DNA of 64,000 nt, from the NCBI RefSeq assembly GCF_038024065.1, contig NZ_CP150667.1, positions 3,727,501 through 3,791,500 of the forward strand. Reading direction: 5' to 3'. A model generated the notes under the pieces. It had not been told where the DNA came from, ran no database searches, and was given only the letters and a program-made list of their open reading frames with translations. The DNA is from Polaribacter sejongensis. Lineage in GTDB: Bacteria; Bacteroidota; Bacteroidia; Flavobacteriales; Flavobacteriaceae. The translations under genes were made by a program, and so were the position numbers. Position 1 is the first letter of the stretch. Each line of letters opens with the position of its first letter. This document shows, one piece after another, positions 22,709-30,604 of this stretch.

Positions 22709-24559
22709 ATGATTTTAAAAAAGAAAAGATTATGGCAATTAAGTTTTGCGATGTCTTTATTACTATTGTTTTTAGCTTGTTCCAAACAAGATGTTATTCG
22801 CCCGAATATAAAAAATAAACTAGCTAGCTTAGATAGTATTACGCAAACACAAACAGAAGATTTTTTTTTAGAATTAGATAGTTTATTACAAAACAGTAAA
22901 GATTTAACATCCTTAGAACGTGCAATGTTGCTGTTTAAAAAAGGAGAATTTTTATATATAAACTTTAAATATCAAGAAGCATTTAATACGCATTTAAAGT
23001 GTTACAAATTATTTGTTGAATTAAACGATATTTATAACCAAGGGCGTAGTTTGATAACATTAAGTGGAGCTTCACTACATATGGGAGATGTAGAAACATC
23101 GCAAATATATGCGCTTAAAGCATTGCATTTGGCAAAGTTAATAGAGGATAAAAGAATAGAGGGTAAAGCTTATAATCAACTATTTAATCTTCATTATAAA
23201 TTAAAAGATTATAGCAAAGCATTGTCTTACATAAATGTAACAGACAGCTTATTTTCTAAGGGTATTGATACTGCTTCTATTATCTCTATAAAGAATAACA
23301 AAGCAAGTGTTTATTTACAATTAAAGGAATATAACAAAGCTTTAAATAGTTATGCTGAAGCGATGTCTTTAAGTCAATCTAAAAAAAGCCCTAAAATATT
23401 AGCGAGTATTCTAAATAATATTGGCTTTACTTATATAGAAGCTAATAAATATGAAAATGCAGAGAAGTTTTTAAGAGGTGCTGCTACTTTAAATAACAAT
23501 ATAAAAGCTGTAAATGCTGCGCCTTATAAAGGCTTGGGGAATTTGTTTTTATTAAGATCTAAGAATGATTCTGCACAGGTTAATTATTACAAAGCATTAG
23601 ATATTTATGTTGCTAATAAAAATGTTAAAGAAGAAATAGAGGTAAGGGATAAATTGGTTGCAATATCTATTCTGACAGGAGATTATGCTAAGGCTTTAGA
23701 TAACCAAATAATTAGAGATAGCTTGCAGTTGAATGTGAGTGCTTTAGAAAAAGATAGACTATTAAATTTTGCAAATGTTAATTATGAAGTTAAACAAAAA
23801 GAAACTGAAATAAATCATCAAAAAGAAATAAATACCAGAAATCAGTGGCTTTTAATAAGTACTATTTTGTTGTTTATATTTCTTGCGATTGCAACGGCTT
23901 TTTATGTGTATAATACCAAGTTAAGAGCAGCTAATAAAGCATCAAAGTTAGAGCAAAGTTTGTTGCGTGTACAAATGAATCCACATTTTATATTCAATAC
24001 ATTGGCTGCTATTCAGAATATAACTTTAGAAGGAAATGCTATAAAATCTTCTAATTATATTGCTAAGTTTTCTAAGTTGATTAGGCAAAACTTCGATTAT
24101 GTTAGAAAAGAATCAATCTCTTTAGATAAAGAAATTGCCATGATTTCTAATTATATAGAAACACAACAATTACGCTTTAATAATGTTTTTTCGTATACTA
24201 TAGAAATCGATCAATTGATGGATGTTTCTAAGATACAAGTGCCGCCAATGTTGTTACAACCTTTTTTAGAAAATGCTATAGAGTACGGTTTAAAAGAGAA
24301 AAAAGAGGATGGTAAATTATTGCTTCAAATAGAAAAAAAAGGAGATGAGTTGTTATTTGTTATTTTAGATAATGGAGTAGGGAGATCTGCAAAAGCAAAA
24401 GAAGAAGAAGTAACGGAAGACCTACATGCAACAACTATTTTTAAGGAGCGTTTAAAAATGAGGAAAAAGGGAGAAGAGAAATCGTTTATACTTCAAGATT
24501 TATTTGATAAAAACAATAATCCTTCAGGAACAAAAGTATTTTTTAAATTAAAACTTTAA
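22709..24559 (+). CDS. TPR-containing sensor histidine kinase (LytS/His_kinase type)
   Basis: A 616-residue protein with a lipoprotein-like leader (LLLLFLACS). Residues about 60-340 are tetratricopeptide repeats (for example AKAYNQLFNLHYKLKDYSKALSYI and ASILNNIGFTYIEANKYENAEKFL). One transmembrane helix near 380-400 (WLLISTILLFIFLAIATAFYV) is followed by the His_kinase motif MNPHFIFNTLAAIQN and a HATPase domain (LLQPFLENAIEYGL). This extracytoplasmic-TPR kinase layout is common in Bacteroidota. The signal is unknown. The stop overlaps the next start by one base. Confidence 0.93.
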   Translation: MILKKKRLWQLSFAMSLLLLFLACSKQDVIRPNIKNKLASLDSITQTQTEDFFLELDSLLQNSKDLTSLERAMLLFKKGEFLYINFKYQEAFNTHLKCYKLFVELNDIYNQGRSLITLSGASLHMGDVETSQIYALKALHLAKLIEDKRIEGKAYNQLFNLHYKLKDYSKALSYINVTDSLFSKGIDTASIISIKNNKASVYLQLKEYNKALNSYAEAMSLSQSKKSPKILASILNNIGFTYIEANKYENAEKFLRGAATLNNNIKAVNAAPYKGLGNLFLLRSKNDSAQVNYYKALDIYVANKNVKEEIEVRDKLVAISILTGDYAKALDNQIIRDSLQLNVSALEKDRLLNFANVNYEVKQKETEINHQKEINTRNQWLLISTILLFIFLAIATAFYVYNTKLRAANKASKLEQSLLRVQMNPHFIFNTLAAIQNITLEGNAIKSSNYIAKFSKLIRQNFDYVRKESISLDKEIAMISNYIETQQLRFNNVFSYTIEIDQLMDVSKIQVPPMLLQPFLENAIEYGLKEKKEDGKLLLQIEKKGDELLFVILDNGVGRSAKAKEEEVTEDLHATTIFKERLKMRKKGEEKSFILQDLFDKNNNPSGTKVFFKLKL

Positions 24560-25296
24560 TGATAAAAGCAGTTATAATAGAAGACGAATTTAATGCATTA
24601 AATACATTAGATAAATTGATTACCTATACTCAAAAAGACATTGAGGTTGTGGCTAAAATTGATAATGTTACAGATGCTATTTCATTTTTAAAAGAAGAAA
24701 CTCCAGATTTAGTTTTCTTAGATATAGAGTTGATTGGTGGTAATGCTTTTCAGATTTTGGAAGCTTTAGATAGTATTGCTTTTAAAATAATTTTTACGAC
24801 TGCTTATGATGAGTTTGCTATAAAAGCAATAAAGTTTGATACGATAGATTATTTGCTTAAACCGATCGATTCAGAAGAACTATCAGAGTGTATAGACCGG
24901 TTTAGGGTTGGTTTTAAAAAAGAACAAGTTTATAAAAATGCATTAAATCAAGTTTCTGAAATTAATAAAAAGGAAATTGATAAAACCTTATTGATAAAAA
25001 CCGCAGATGCACAATATTTTCTTCAAACAAAAGACATTGTTCGTTGTCAGTCTGATGGTGCGTATACCATTTTTCATACTGTTGATAAAAAAATAATGAG
25101 TGCTCGTAATCTAAAATATTACGAGAATATTTTAAGTGAACACACCTTTGTGCGCATACATCAATCACATTTAGTAAATATAAAATACATAAAAACCATT
25201 AACGCCAATAACACTGTTTACTTAACAAACGGTGAAAAAATACCTGTTGCTACACGTAAAAAATCGTACTTAAAACAGATTTTAGATACGTTATAA
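24559..25296 (+). CDS. LytTR-type response regulator
   Basis: A 245-residue partner of the TPR kinase, coupled by a TAATG overlap. The receiver has VIIEDEFNAL, the phospho-acceptor Asp in LVFLDIELIGGNAF, and DYLLKPIDSEEL. The LytTR domain has SDGAYTIFHTVDKKIMSARNL and FVRIHQSHLVNIKYIK. It is followed 107 bases later by the unknown gene cluster on the same strand, which could be its target, though I see no LytTR direct repeat that I can defend. Confidence 0.93.
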   Translation: MIKAVIIEDEFNALNTLDKLITYTQKDIEVVAKIDNVTDAISFLKEETPDLVFLDIELIGGNAFQILEALDSIAFKIIFTTAYDEFAIKAIKFDTIDYLLKPIDSEELSECIDRFRVGFKKEQVYKNALNQVSEINKKEIDKTLLIKTADAQYFLQTKDIVRCQSDGAYTIFHTVDKKIMSARNLKYYENILSEHTFVRIHQSHLVNIKYIKTINANNTVYLTNGEKIPVATRKKSYLKQILDTL

Positions 25297-25403
25297 AAGC
25301 AATTATAAAACGAAGAACGACAAATGTAAAACGGTTTTAAAAACATCCTAATCAAATCTTAGTTTTGAGGTATATAAACAAATAACCTTTAAATTAAAAT
25401 ATC

Positions 25404-25814
25404 ATGGGATTAAAAGAAAACAGATTTACAAAAACATTTCAAGAAGAACAATTTCCAGAATTAAAAGCACAAATAAATGAAGCTGCAGGTTTTGATGTTA
25501 CTCTAAATATTGAGTGGAGCACTTTATTTGAAGATCGTTTTTTACATCTTTATTCAGATTCATACCCAAAAATATATTTCTTACCAATTATAGAAGCTTT
25601 TAAATCTATTGCTAGTGACGATATGGGAAAAGAAGCATTAGCAGAAAGCTTAAAAGAAATACACATATTAAATACCAAAGATCATCACAATCCTGCTAAT
25701 GGATTCACATTTTCAGATGGAGTTTTAACGATAGATCATAGTCCTATTTCAAATGCACCAGACGTAAATAGTAGAATTAAAGTGCTTGTTAACTTATTGG
25801 AAAATAATTTATAA
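25404..25814 (+). CDS. Unknown protein, paralogous to the N-terminus of the protein at 27537
   Basis: A 136-residue soluble protein with no signal peptide. It aligns over its whole length with residues 1-137 of the 27537-28706 product: both start MGLKE, share AAGF at about residue 28, share EDRF and PKIYF, and end with an IDHSPI motif followed by a short helix. I recognise no named domain. It is the first gene of a five-gene same-strand cluster, which argues for a common function. The duplicated unit is probably an old gene duplication with a C-terminal fusion in one copy. Confidence 0.8.
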   Translation: MGLKENRFTKTFQEEQFPELKAQINEAAGFDVTLNIEWSTLFEDRFLHLYSDSYPKIYFLPIIEAFKSIASDDMGKEALAESLKEIHILNTKDHHNPANGFTFSDGVLTIDHSPISNAPDVNSRIKVLVNLLENNL

Positions 25815-25855
25815 GAAGCATTTTATATTTAGTGTAATTGGTAAAAGATATTGGT

Positions 25856-26827
25856 ATGCATAAAATCATTTTATATAGTGTTTTAATCGGAATTTTATTC
25901 TTGTTTGTTGGTTGTGGAGTTTCTAATACGAATGCAAAAAAAGGGTTTGTAGCGTATTTAAAAGAGCACCATAATAACAAGTATGAAATTCTAACTTTTG
26001 AAAGAAATTTTAATGCTGCCAATATGGATCCTAATTTATACTGGGTAGAATTAGCGCTTAAAGAAAACCTTAAAGTTGTTATAAATTTTGAATGGGATGC
26101 TAAAGATAAAGCGCTTTGTGTTTCTTCTCATGATACTGAAGATAGGAGTATTAAGGCGTTAACAGAGTATCAAAAACAAGAAATTGTATTGAGAGAAGAA
26201 CTGTACGAAGTGTTAGATGAAGATGTTTTAAGTGTTGATGTAAATGTCTTTAATCATTCCATTAGTATTAGTTTAAAATCTGAACCTACATTTAATAAGT
26301 TTCATTATTTTTCAAATAAAATTGGTAACGTTTTAGATAAATATCCAAATACCTGGACAAGAGAAGCTCATGTAGATTTTAAAATAGAAAGAGAAGAAAA
26401 GGGTTTTTATGAATTGATAGTAAAACCCACTGCGTATAATGATAGCACAGAATTATATAGATATAAGCAAAATGCTATTGTTGCAAATAATTATGGATCT
26501 GTAAAGGCAGAAAATATAGATTACATAATAAGAAAAGAATTTTCTAAGCCAAATTCTCCTGTTTTTTTAAGCAATATTTGGGTCAATCAAAAAGATTTAA
26601 ATTCATTTTATATCGCTTTTGAAAAACATGAACCAAGAAAAAGACTAGAAAAAGATCAGTCTTTAACCGAAGTAGTAGGGATGTATTTAGTTGAAATGAA
26701 TTATCCGAATTTAAATAAGAAAAATTTAACCTACTACGATTACAAAACTACAGATAAAGATGATATTTTTCTTTATTTATTTACACAGTTGCCACAAGAT
26801 TACCAATATCTCATAGCAGATTTATAA
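25856..26827 (+). CDS. Lipoprotein of unknown function
   Basis: A 323-residue product from ATG 25856. The alternative TTG at 25838 adds six residues before the hydrophobic leader and is less likely. The leader (KIILYSVLIGILFLFVGC) has a lipobox ending in Cys. The mature part is mixed alpha/beta with many acidic and aromatic residues, and I do not recognise a domain. It is 15 bases from the next gene on the same strand, so co-transcription is very likely. Confidence 0.75.
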   Translation: MHKIILYSVLIGILFLFVGCGVSNTNAKKGFVAYLKEHHNNKYEILTFERNFNAANMDPNLYWVELALKENLKVVINFEWDAKDKALCVSSHDTEDRSIKALTEYQKQEIVLREELYEVLDEDVLSVDVNVFNHSISISLKSEPTFNKFHYFSNKIGNVLDKYPNTWTREAHVDFKIEREEKGFYELIVKPTAYNDSTELYRYKQNAIVANNYGSVKAENIDYIIRKEFSKPNSPVFLSNIWVNQKDLNSFYIAFEKHEPRKRLEKDQSLTEVVGMYLVEMNYPNLNKKNLTYYDYKTTDKDDIFLYLFTQLPQDYQYLIADL

Positions 26828-26841
26828 CACTATTTTTTATC

Positions 26842-27498
26842 ATGAAAAACACACATTATTATAAAGCGTTTGTAGCCCAAACGCCAGAGGAAATCTTACG
26901 ATCTGTTTTTAAGAAAGAGGAAGACATTTTAATTGCTATTTCATTAAACAATGGAGGTTATGTAGAAGGCATAATTCTAGATTTAAAAGAAGACAATAAC
27001 CATAATAAATCGGTTTGTATGCTTTCTCAGCATGAAGAAGTAACTTTTTTAAACCTACATAGTATTGCAATGATTACTATAAAACAACCTAAAAAAATGG
27101 TTGTAGAATTATCTAAAGGAGCTATTAGTAGGCCTTTATCATCAGAAAACGAAGATTTAACTGTTTTGCAACTAAAACGTTGGTTGCAAAGTGAAAAAAG
27201 TTTACTTGGAAGTCAGATAAAAGAATTTGATATCAATGATATTTCTCTAAGTGAAATAAATACCAGACTGAATATTCAGGATGTTTTTACAGCATTAAAA
27301 AGTGCGATACATCAAGTTATAACAGACGAATTAGGTAAAGAAGCTTGGCAAGGTGTAGAAACTATTATTCTACAACAAGCAGATAAATTAGATCTTAAAT
27401 ATCAGGGAGAAATACTAACCATAGCAATTAGTATTGATAAAGCATTACCAGAAAAATTAGCTACTATTTTTGAAGAAAAACTACTTCAAATATTATAA
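26842..27498 (+). CDS. Unknown protein with an Sm-like-looking N-terminal half
   Basis: A 218-residue soluble protein. Residues about 20-75 (EEDILIAISLNNGGYVEGIILDLKED, then VTFLNLHSIAMITI) have the strand order and the LxxGxxxxGxI pattern of an Sm/LSm-like barrel, but this is a visual resemblance only. The second half is helical and ends with a charged C-terminal stretch (QADKLDLKYQGEILTIAISI). It lies within the five-gene cluster, 15 bases after the lipoprotein gene. Confidence 0.65.
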   Translation: MKNTHYYKAFVAQTPEEILRSVFKKEEDILIAISLNNGGYVEGIILDLKEDNNHNKSVCMLSQHEEVTFLNLHSIAMITIKQPKKMVVELSKGAISRPLSSENEDLTVLQLKRWLQSEKSLLGSQIKEFDINDISLSEINTRLNIQDVFTALKSAIHQVITDELGKEAWQGVETIILQQADKLDLKYQGEILTIAISIDKALPEKLATIFEEKLLQIL

Positions 27499-27536
27499 AA
27501 TAAATACAAAATTAATAAAATTAAAACAATAGAATT

Positions 27537-28706
27537 ATGGGACTTAAAGAAAAAAGAATTATCCAAGCATTTCAAAAAGAATTATTTCCAGCATTAGAAA
27601 CAGAAATTAATACGGCGGCAGGTTTTACTGTTCCTTTAAATATTTCTTGGAACACTTTAATGGAAGATCGATTTTCTCATTTATATAATGATACGTTTCC
27701 TAAAATCTATTTTCAGCCATTAATAGAAGGTTTTAAAGCAATTTGTGTAGATGATATGGGAATTGAACTTTTAAAAGCCGGATTAAAAGAAGTTATTATC
27801 ATTAATGAAAACGACGAACATAATTTAGAACGTGCAATTACTTTTGAAGCTGGTGTTTTAAAAATTGACCATAGTCCTATTGTTAATGCAGATCAAGTAG
27901 ATCGTAGATCTGCTCGTATTATTTCATTATTAGAAGATAAGTTAGAGGAATTTGCTGAGAATGGAAGTACAAATACTACTTCGGAATCTGCCGAGAGCTC
28001 AGAAAATAAAACCACTGAAAGTTCTGAAAAGAAAACAATCGACATTAATGAAATGTACAACCGATCTTTTGTAACATCAATGGAGAAACAAGAGATTTTT
28101 AACGAAATGGTATCAGGGTTGGACTGGAGCTGTGATATGGCTGAAGGTAAACTGACTTTCGGTGAAGATAAGGTGTTTGATATTCAAATATTTGGTACGT
28201 ATTCTGAGAATGAAAAAAGTTGGATGTGGGCATGGGCAAATACCCAAAGCGGAATATCTGAAACATTTTTACAGACCTCATTAGCAGTAAAAGCATTTGG
28301 TAAAGCATTAAATATAACTGATTTTACTACTCCTAAGTTTGAGGTGGAAAGTGATCCCGGTGCTTTTTTCGCTACCATCGCAACTGCGTCTATAGGTGAA
28401 AGCTGCTATGTACCCTTAGCTTTTAAAGGTGTAATAGTTTATGTAACCATAAAATCTGAAGAAGCAGATAGTAAAGCTAAAAATACAGCAGAATCAATAT
28501 GTTCTCATATTTTAAAAGTAACATCTGAATATACTTTTCCGCAGAAGTTTAGCCTGTACTTTTATCTAACAGCTAAAGGTTACGATGTAGCGTTGCCAGG
28601 TAATAATCTTGTAGCGAAAAAAGGAGAAGATCAAATTTTAGGAATATTTGATTTAAAAGGACGATTGATGAAAGTTTCTAATTCAAAAATAACAGTTCAA
28701 GCCTAA
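27537..28706 (+). CDS. Two-domain protein: unknown N-terminal domain plus DUF6882-like domain
   Basis: A 389-residue protein. Residues 1-137 are paralogous to the 25404 product. A serine/glutamate/threonine-rich linker (about 138-165) follows. The C-terminal part carries WSCDMAEGKLTFGEDKVFDIQIFGTYSENEKSWMWAWANTQSG, a pattern that matches DUF6882 (GTYS...SWMWAWAN, then a run of helices and YVPLAFKGV). DUF6882 has no assigned activity. It lies 5 bases before the M48/TerB protease gene. Confidence 0.75.
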   Translation: MGLKEKRIIQAFQKELFPALETEINTAAGFTVPLNISWNTLMEDRFSHLYNDTFPKIYFQPLIEGFKAICVDDMGIELLKAGLKEVIIINENDEHNLERAITFEAGVLKIDHSPIVNADQVDRRSARIISLLEDKLEEFAENGSTNTTSESAESSENKTTESSEKKTIDINEMYNRSFVTSMEKQEIFNEMVSGLDWSCDMAEGKLTFGEDKVFDIQIFGTYSENEKSWMWAWANTQSGISETFLQTSLAVKAFGKALNITDFTTPKFEVESDPGAFFATIATASIGESCYVPLAFKGVIVYVTIKSEEADSKAKNTAESICSHILKVTSEYTFPQKFSLYFYLTAKGYDVALPGNNLVAKKGEDQILGIFDLKGRLMKVSNSKITVQA

Positions 28707-28711
28707 AAAGT

Positions 28712-30202
28712 ATGTCATATATAGCAGAAACACTTTCAGAATTAGAAAAAGAACATCAAGCGGCTTTAAATACGGCTCAAGAAAAAATGTTAACCGATTT
28801 AAATGATGCACAAGCGTCAGGAAATTTCGATAAAATACAAGAAGCTAGTATTGTTTTTCAAAATTTAACAACAGAACTAGCGGCAGAATATACCAAACGT
28901 ATAGAAGAGATAAATGCTTTAAATCATAAGGCAGAAGTAGAAACCGTAGAAGGAATCTATACAAATAATAGAGCTGATATTGACTTAAACTTATTGGTTT
29001 ATGATGGAGATAGAGATTATGTTATTGCTTTTCAACAAGACGATTTAATACAAAAAACGTTAGAAAAAGTAAATAAGAATAGTGGTAAATTTAAGTCTAG
29101 AAAGCATTTATTAAAATCTAGTTTAAGGTTGACAAAAACCTTAGCGCCAATGCTTCATGAAATAGGAGAACATTGTAAAAAAACATTAAAGCTTAAAGCA
29201 GATATTGAGTTTTTTGTGTACCAAGGAGATACTTTTAATGCATCTTGTTATCCGCCAGACGATAATAAATTATACATTATTTTATCATCTGGAATTCTGG
29301 AGCGTTTCTCTAAAGAAGAATTAACTTTTGTTGTTGGTCATGAAATAGGACATGTACTTTTTGAACACTTTGATTATCCTGTAAGACAAATTTTAGATAC
29401 TGGAGAAAATGATTTAGCTCCAATTCACGCAATGAAATTGTATGCTTGGAACAGAAATGCAGAAATAAGTGCAGATAGAGCAGGATTGTTATGTTGTCAG
29501 AATTTTGAAGCTGTAGGTCGTACTTTCTTTAAATTATCATCTGGTGTAACTACAGATTCTTTAGATTTTCAATTAAATGCTTACATAGAACAGTTTGTAG
29601 ATTTAGAAGAGGTTTTAAACGATTCTAATTTGGATCCTTCAGATTGGTATAGTACTCATCCGTTTAGTCCGTTAAGAATTAAAGCGTTAGAGCTTTTTAA
29701 TAAAAGTGAAACGTATGCAGCTTTTAATGATTCTATTTCAGGTGAAATTACAGAGGAAGCAATGGAGGTAGAAATTAAGCGAATTATGTCTTTAATGGAA
29801 CCTGAGAATTTAGAGGATGAAGGTGAACATTCTGAGAAAATACAACGTTTAATGTTTTTAGGAGGATATTTAATTTCGAATGCAGATGGTGTAGTAGACG
29901 ATTCTGAAATACAAGCTTTAAGTAGTATTGTGGCTCCTAAAGTTTTTGCCAATTGTATGATGACCATAAAAGGGCTTACAGAAGATGAAATGATTAGCGA
30001 AGTACAACAGCTTACTAAAGACTTAGATGTTGTGTTATCTGTGATGCAAAAGTTAAACATTTTAAGAGATTTATCTATTATATCTTATGCTGATGGAGAA
30101 ATAGATGATAGCGAAGTAAATGTTTTGTACAATTTAGCAAGGCTTTTATATATCAATACAGATTTTATAGATCGTGTTATTGGTGATGCACAAGGAGTTT
30201 AA
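28712..30202 (+). CDS. M48 family zinc metalloprotease with C-terminal TerB-like domain
   Basis: A 496-residue protein. An N-terminal coiled coil (residues 1-75) precedes the M48 catalytic domain: FVVGHEIGHVLFEHF contains HEIGH (HExxH) near residue 210, and the downstream ligand is in the ISADRAGLLCC (EXXAD) segment. The last 130 residues are a TerB-type helical bundle with two acidic motifs (ISNADGVVDDSEIQ and ISYADGEIDDSEVN), as in tellurite-resistance TerB. No transmembrane helix is present, unlike HtpX or BepA. Cytoplasmic processing of an unknown substrate is inferred. It is the last gene of the cluster. Confidence 0.9.
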   Translation: MSYIAETLSELEKEHQAALNTAQEKMLTDLNDAQASGNFDKIQEASIVFQNLTTELAAEYTKRIEEINALNHKAEVETVEGIYTNNRADIDLNLLVYDGDRDYVIAFQQDDLIQKTLEKVNKNSGKFKSRKHLLKSSLRLTKTLAPMLHEIGEHCKKTLKLKADIEFFVYQGDTFNASCYPPDDNKLYIILSSGILERFSKEELTFVVGHEIGHVLFEHFDYPVRQILDTGENDLAPIHAMKLYAWNRNAEISADRAGLLCCQNFEAVGRTFFKLSSGVTTDSLDFQLNAYIEQFVDLEEVLNDSNLDPSDWYSTHPFSPLRIKALELFNKSETYAAFNDSISGEITEEAMEVEIKRIMSLMEPENLEDEGEHSEKIQRLMFLGGYLISNADGVVDDSEIQALSSIVAPKVFANCMMTIKGLTEDEMISEVQQLTKDLDVVLSVMQKLNILRDLSIISYADGEIDDSEVNVLYNLARLLYINTDFIDRVIGDAQGV

Positions 30203-30218
30203 TAAAAAATAAGTAGAT

Positions 30219-30290
30219 ACTGTTTAAGAGTTGGGGGACTTTTATTACAGTTAATTAGAAAGGCAGTTTTTTTATAATACTGCCTTTTTT
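30219..30290 (+). repeat. Direct repeat copy 1 with an embedded terminator hairpin
   Basis: Starts ACTGTTTAAGAGTTGGGGGAC; ends in an AGGCAGT / ACTGCCT stem plus T-run (30261-30290), which would terminate the protease operon. It is closely similar to 30383-30457, 92 bases downstream, and includes a conserved GTTGGGGGA block. No protein is encoded. The whole 30203-30604 spacer has no other gene. Confidence 0.75.
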
Positions 30291-30382
30291 AAAGACTTTT
30301 ATGCTTCTAATATTTCTAATTTTGGTAGGAATAGATCCTATTATTGTTGAAGCATAATGAGATTAATACATAATTAATAAAC

Positions 30383-30457
30383 ACTGTTTAAGGGTTGGGG
30401 GATCCTTATTACAGTTAGTTAGAAAGGTGGTGATTTTATATTACTGCCTTTTTTTTT
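30383..30457 (+). repeat. Direct repeat copy 2 with a degenerate hairpin
   Basis: Starts ACTGTTTAAGGGTTGGGGGA and ends TACTGCCTTTTTTTTT. The left arm has drifted (AAGGTGGT), so the stem is weaker than in copy 1. This pattern suggests tandem duplication of a terminator or small-RNA tail. Confidence 0.7.
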
Positions 30458-30604
30458 ACCCCCAAAGCTGCTAAAACTTTTAGTTTGAGTAATTTTCTAC
30501 TGAACATACTATCAACAAAAATGGCAGGTTTATTTTATTTATTTAAATTAAAAAACCCACATAAATTATATGTGGATTTTTATAAATTTTAGAAAAATTG
30601 CCTT

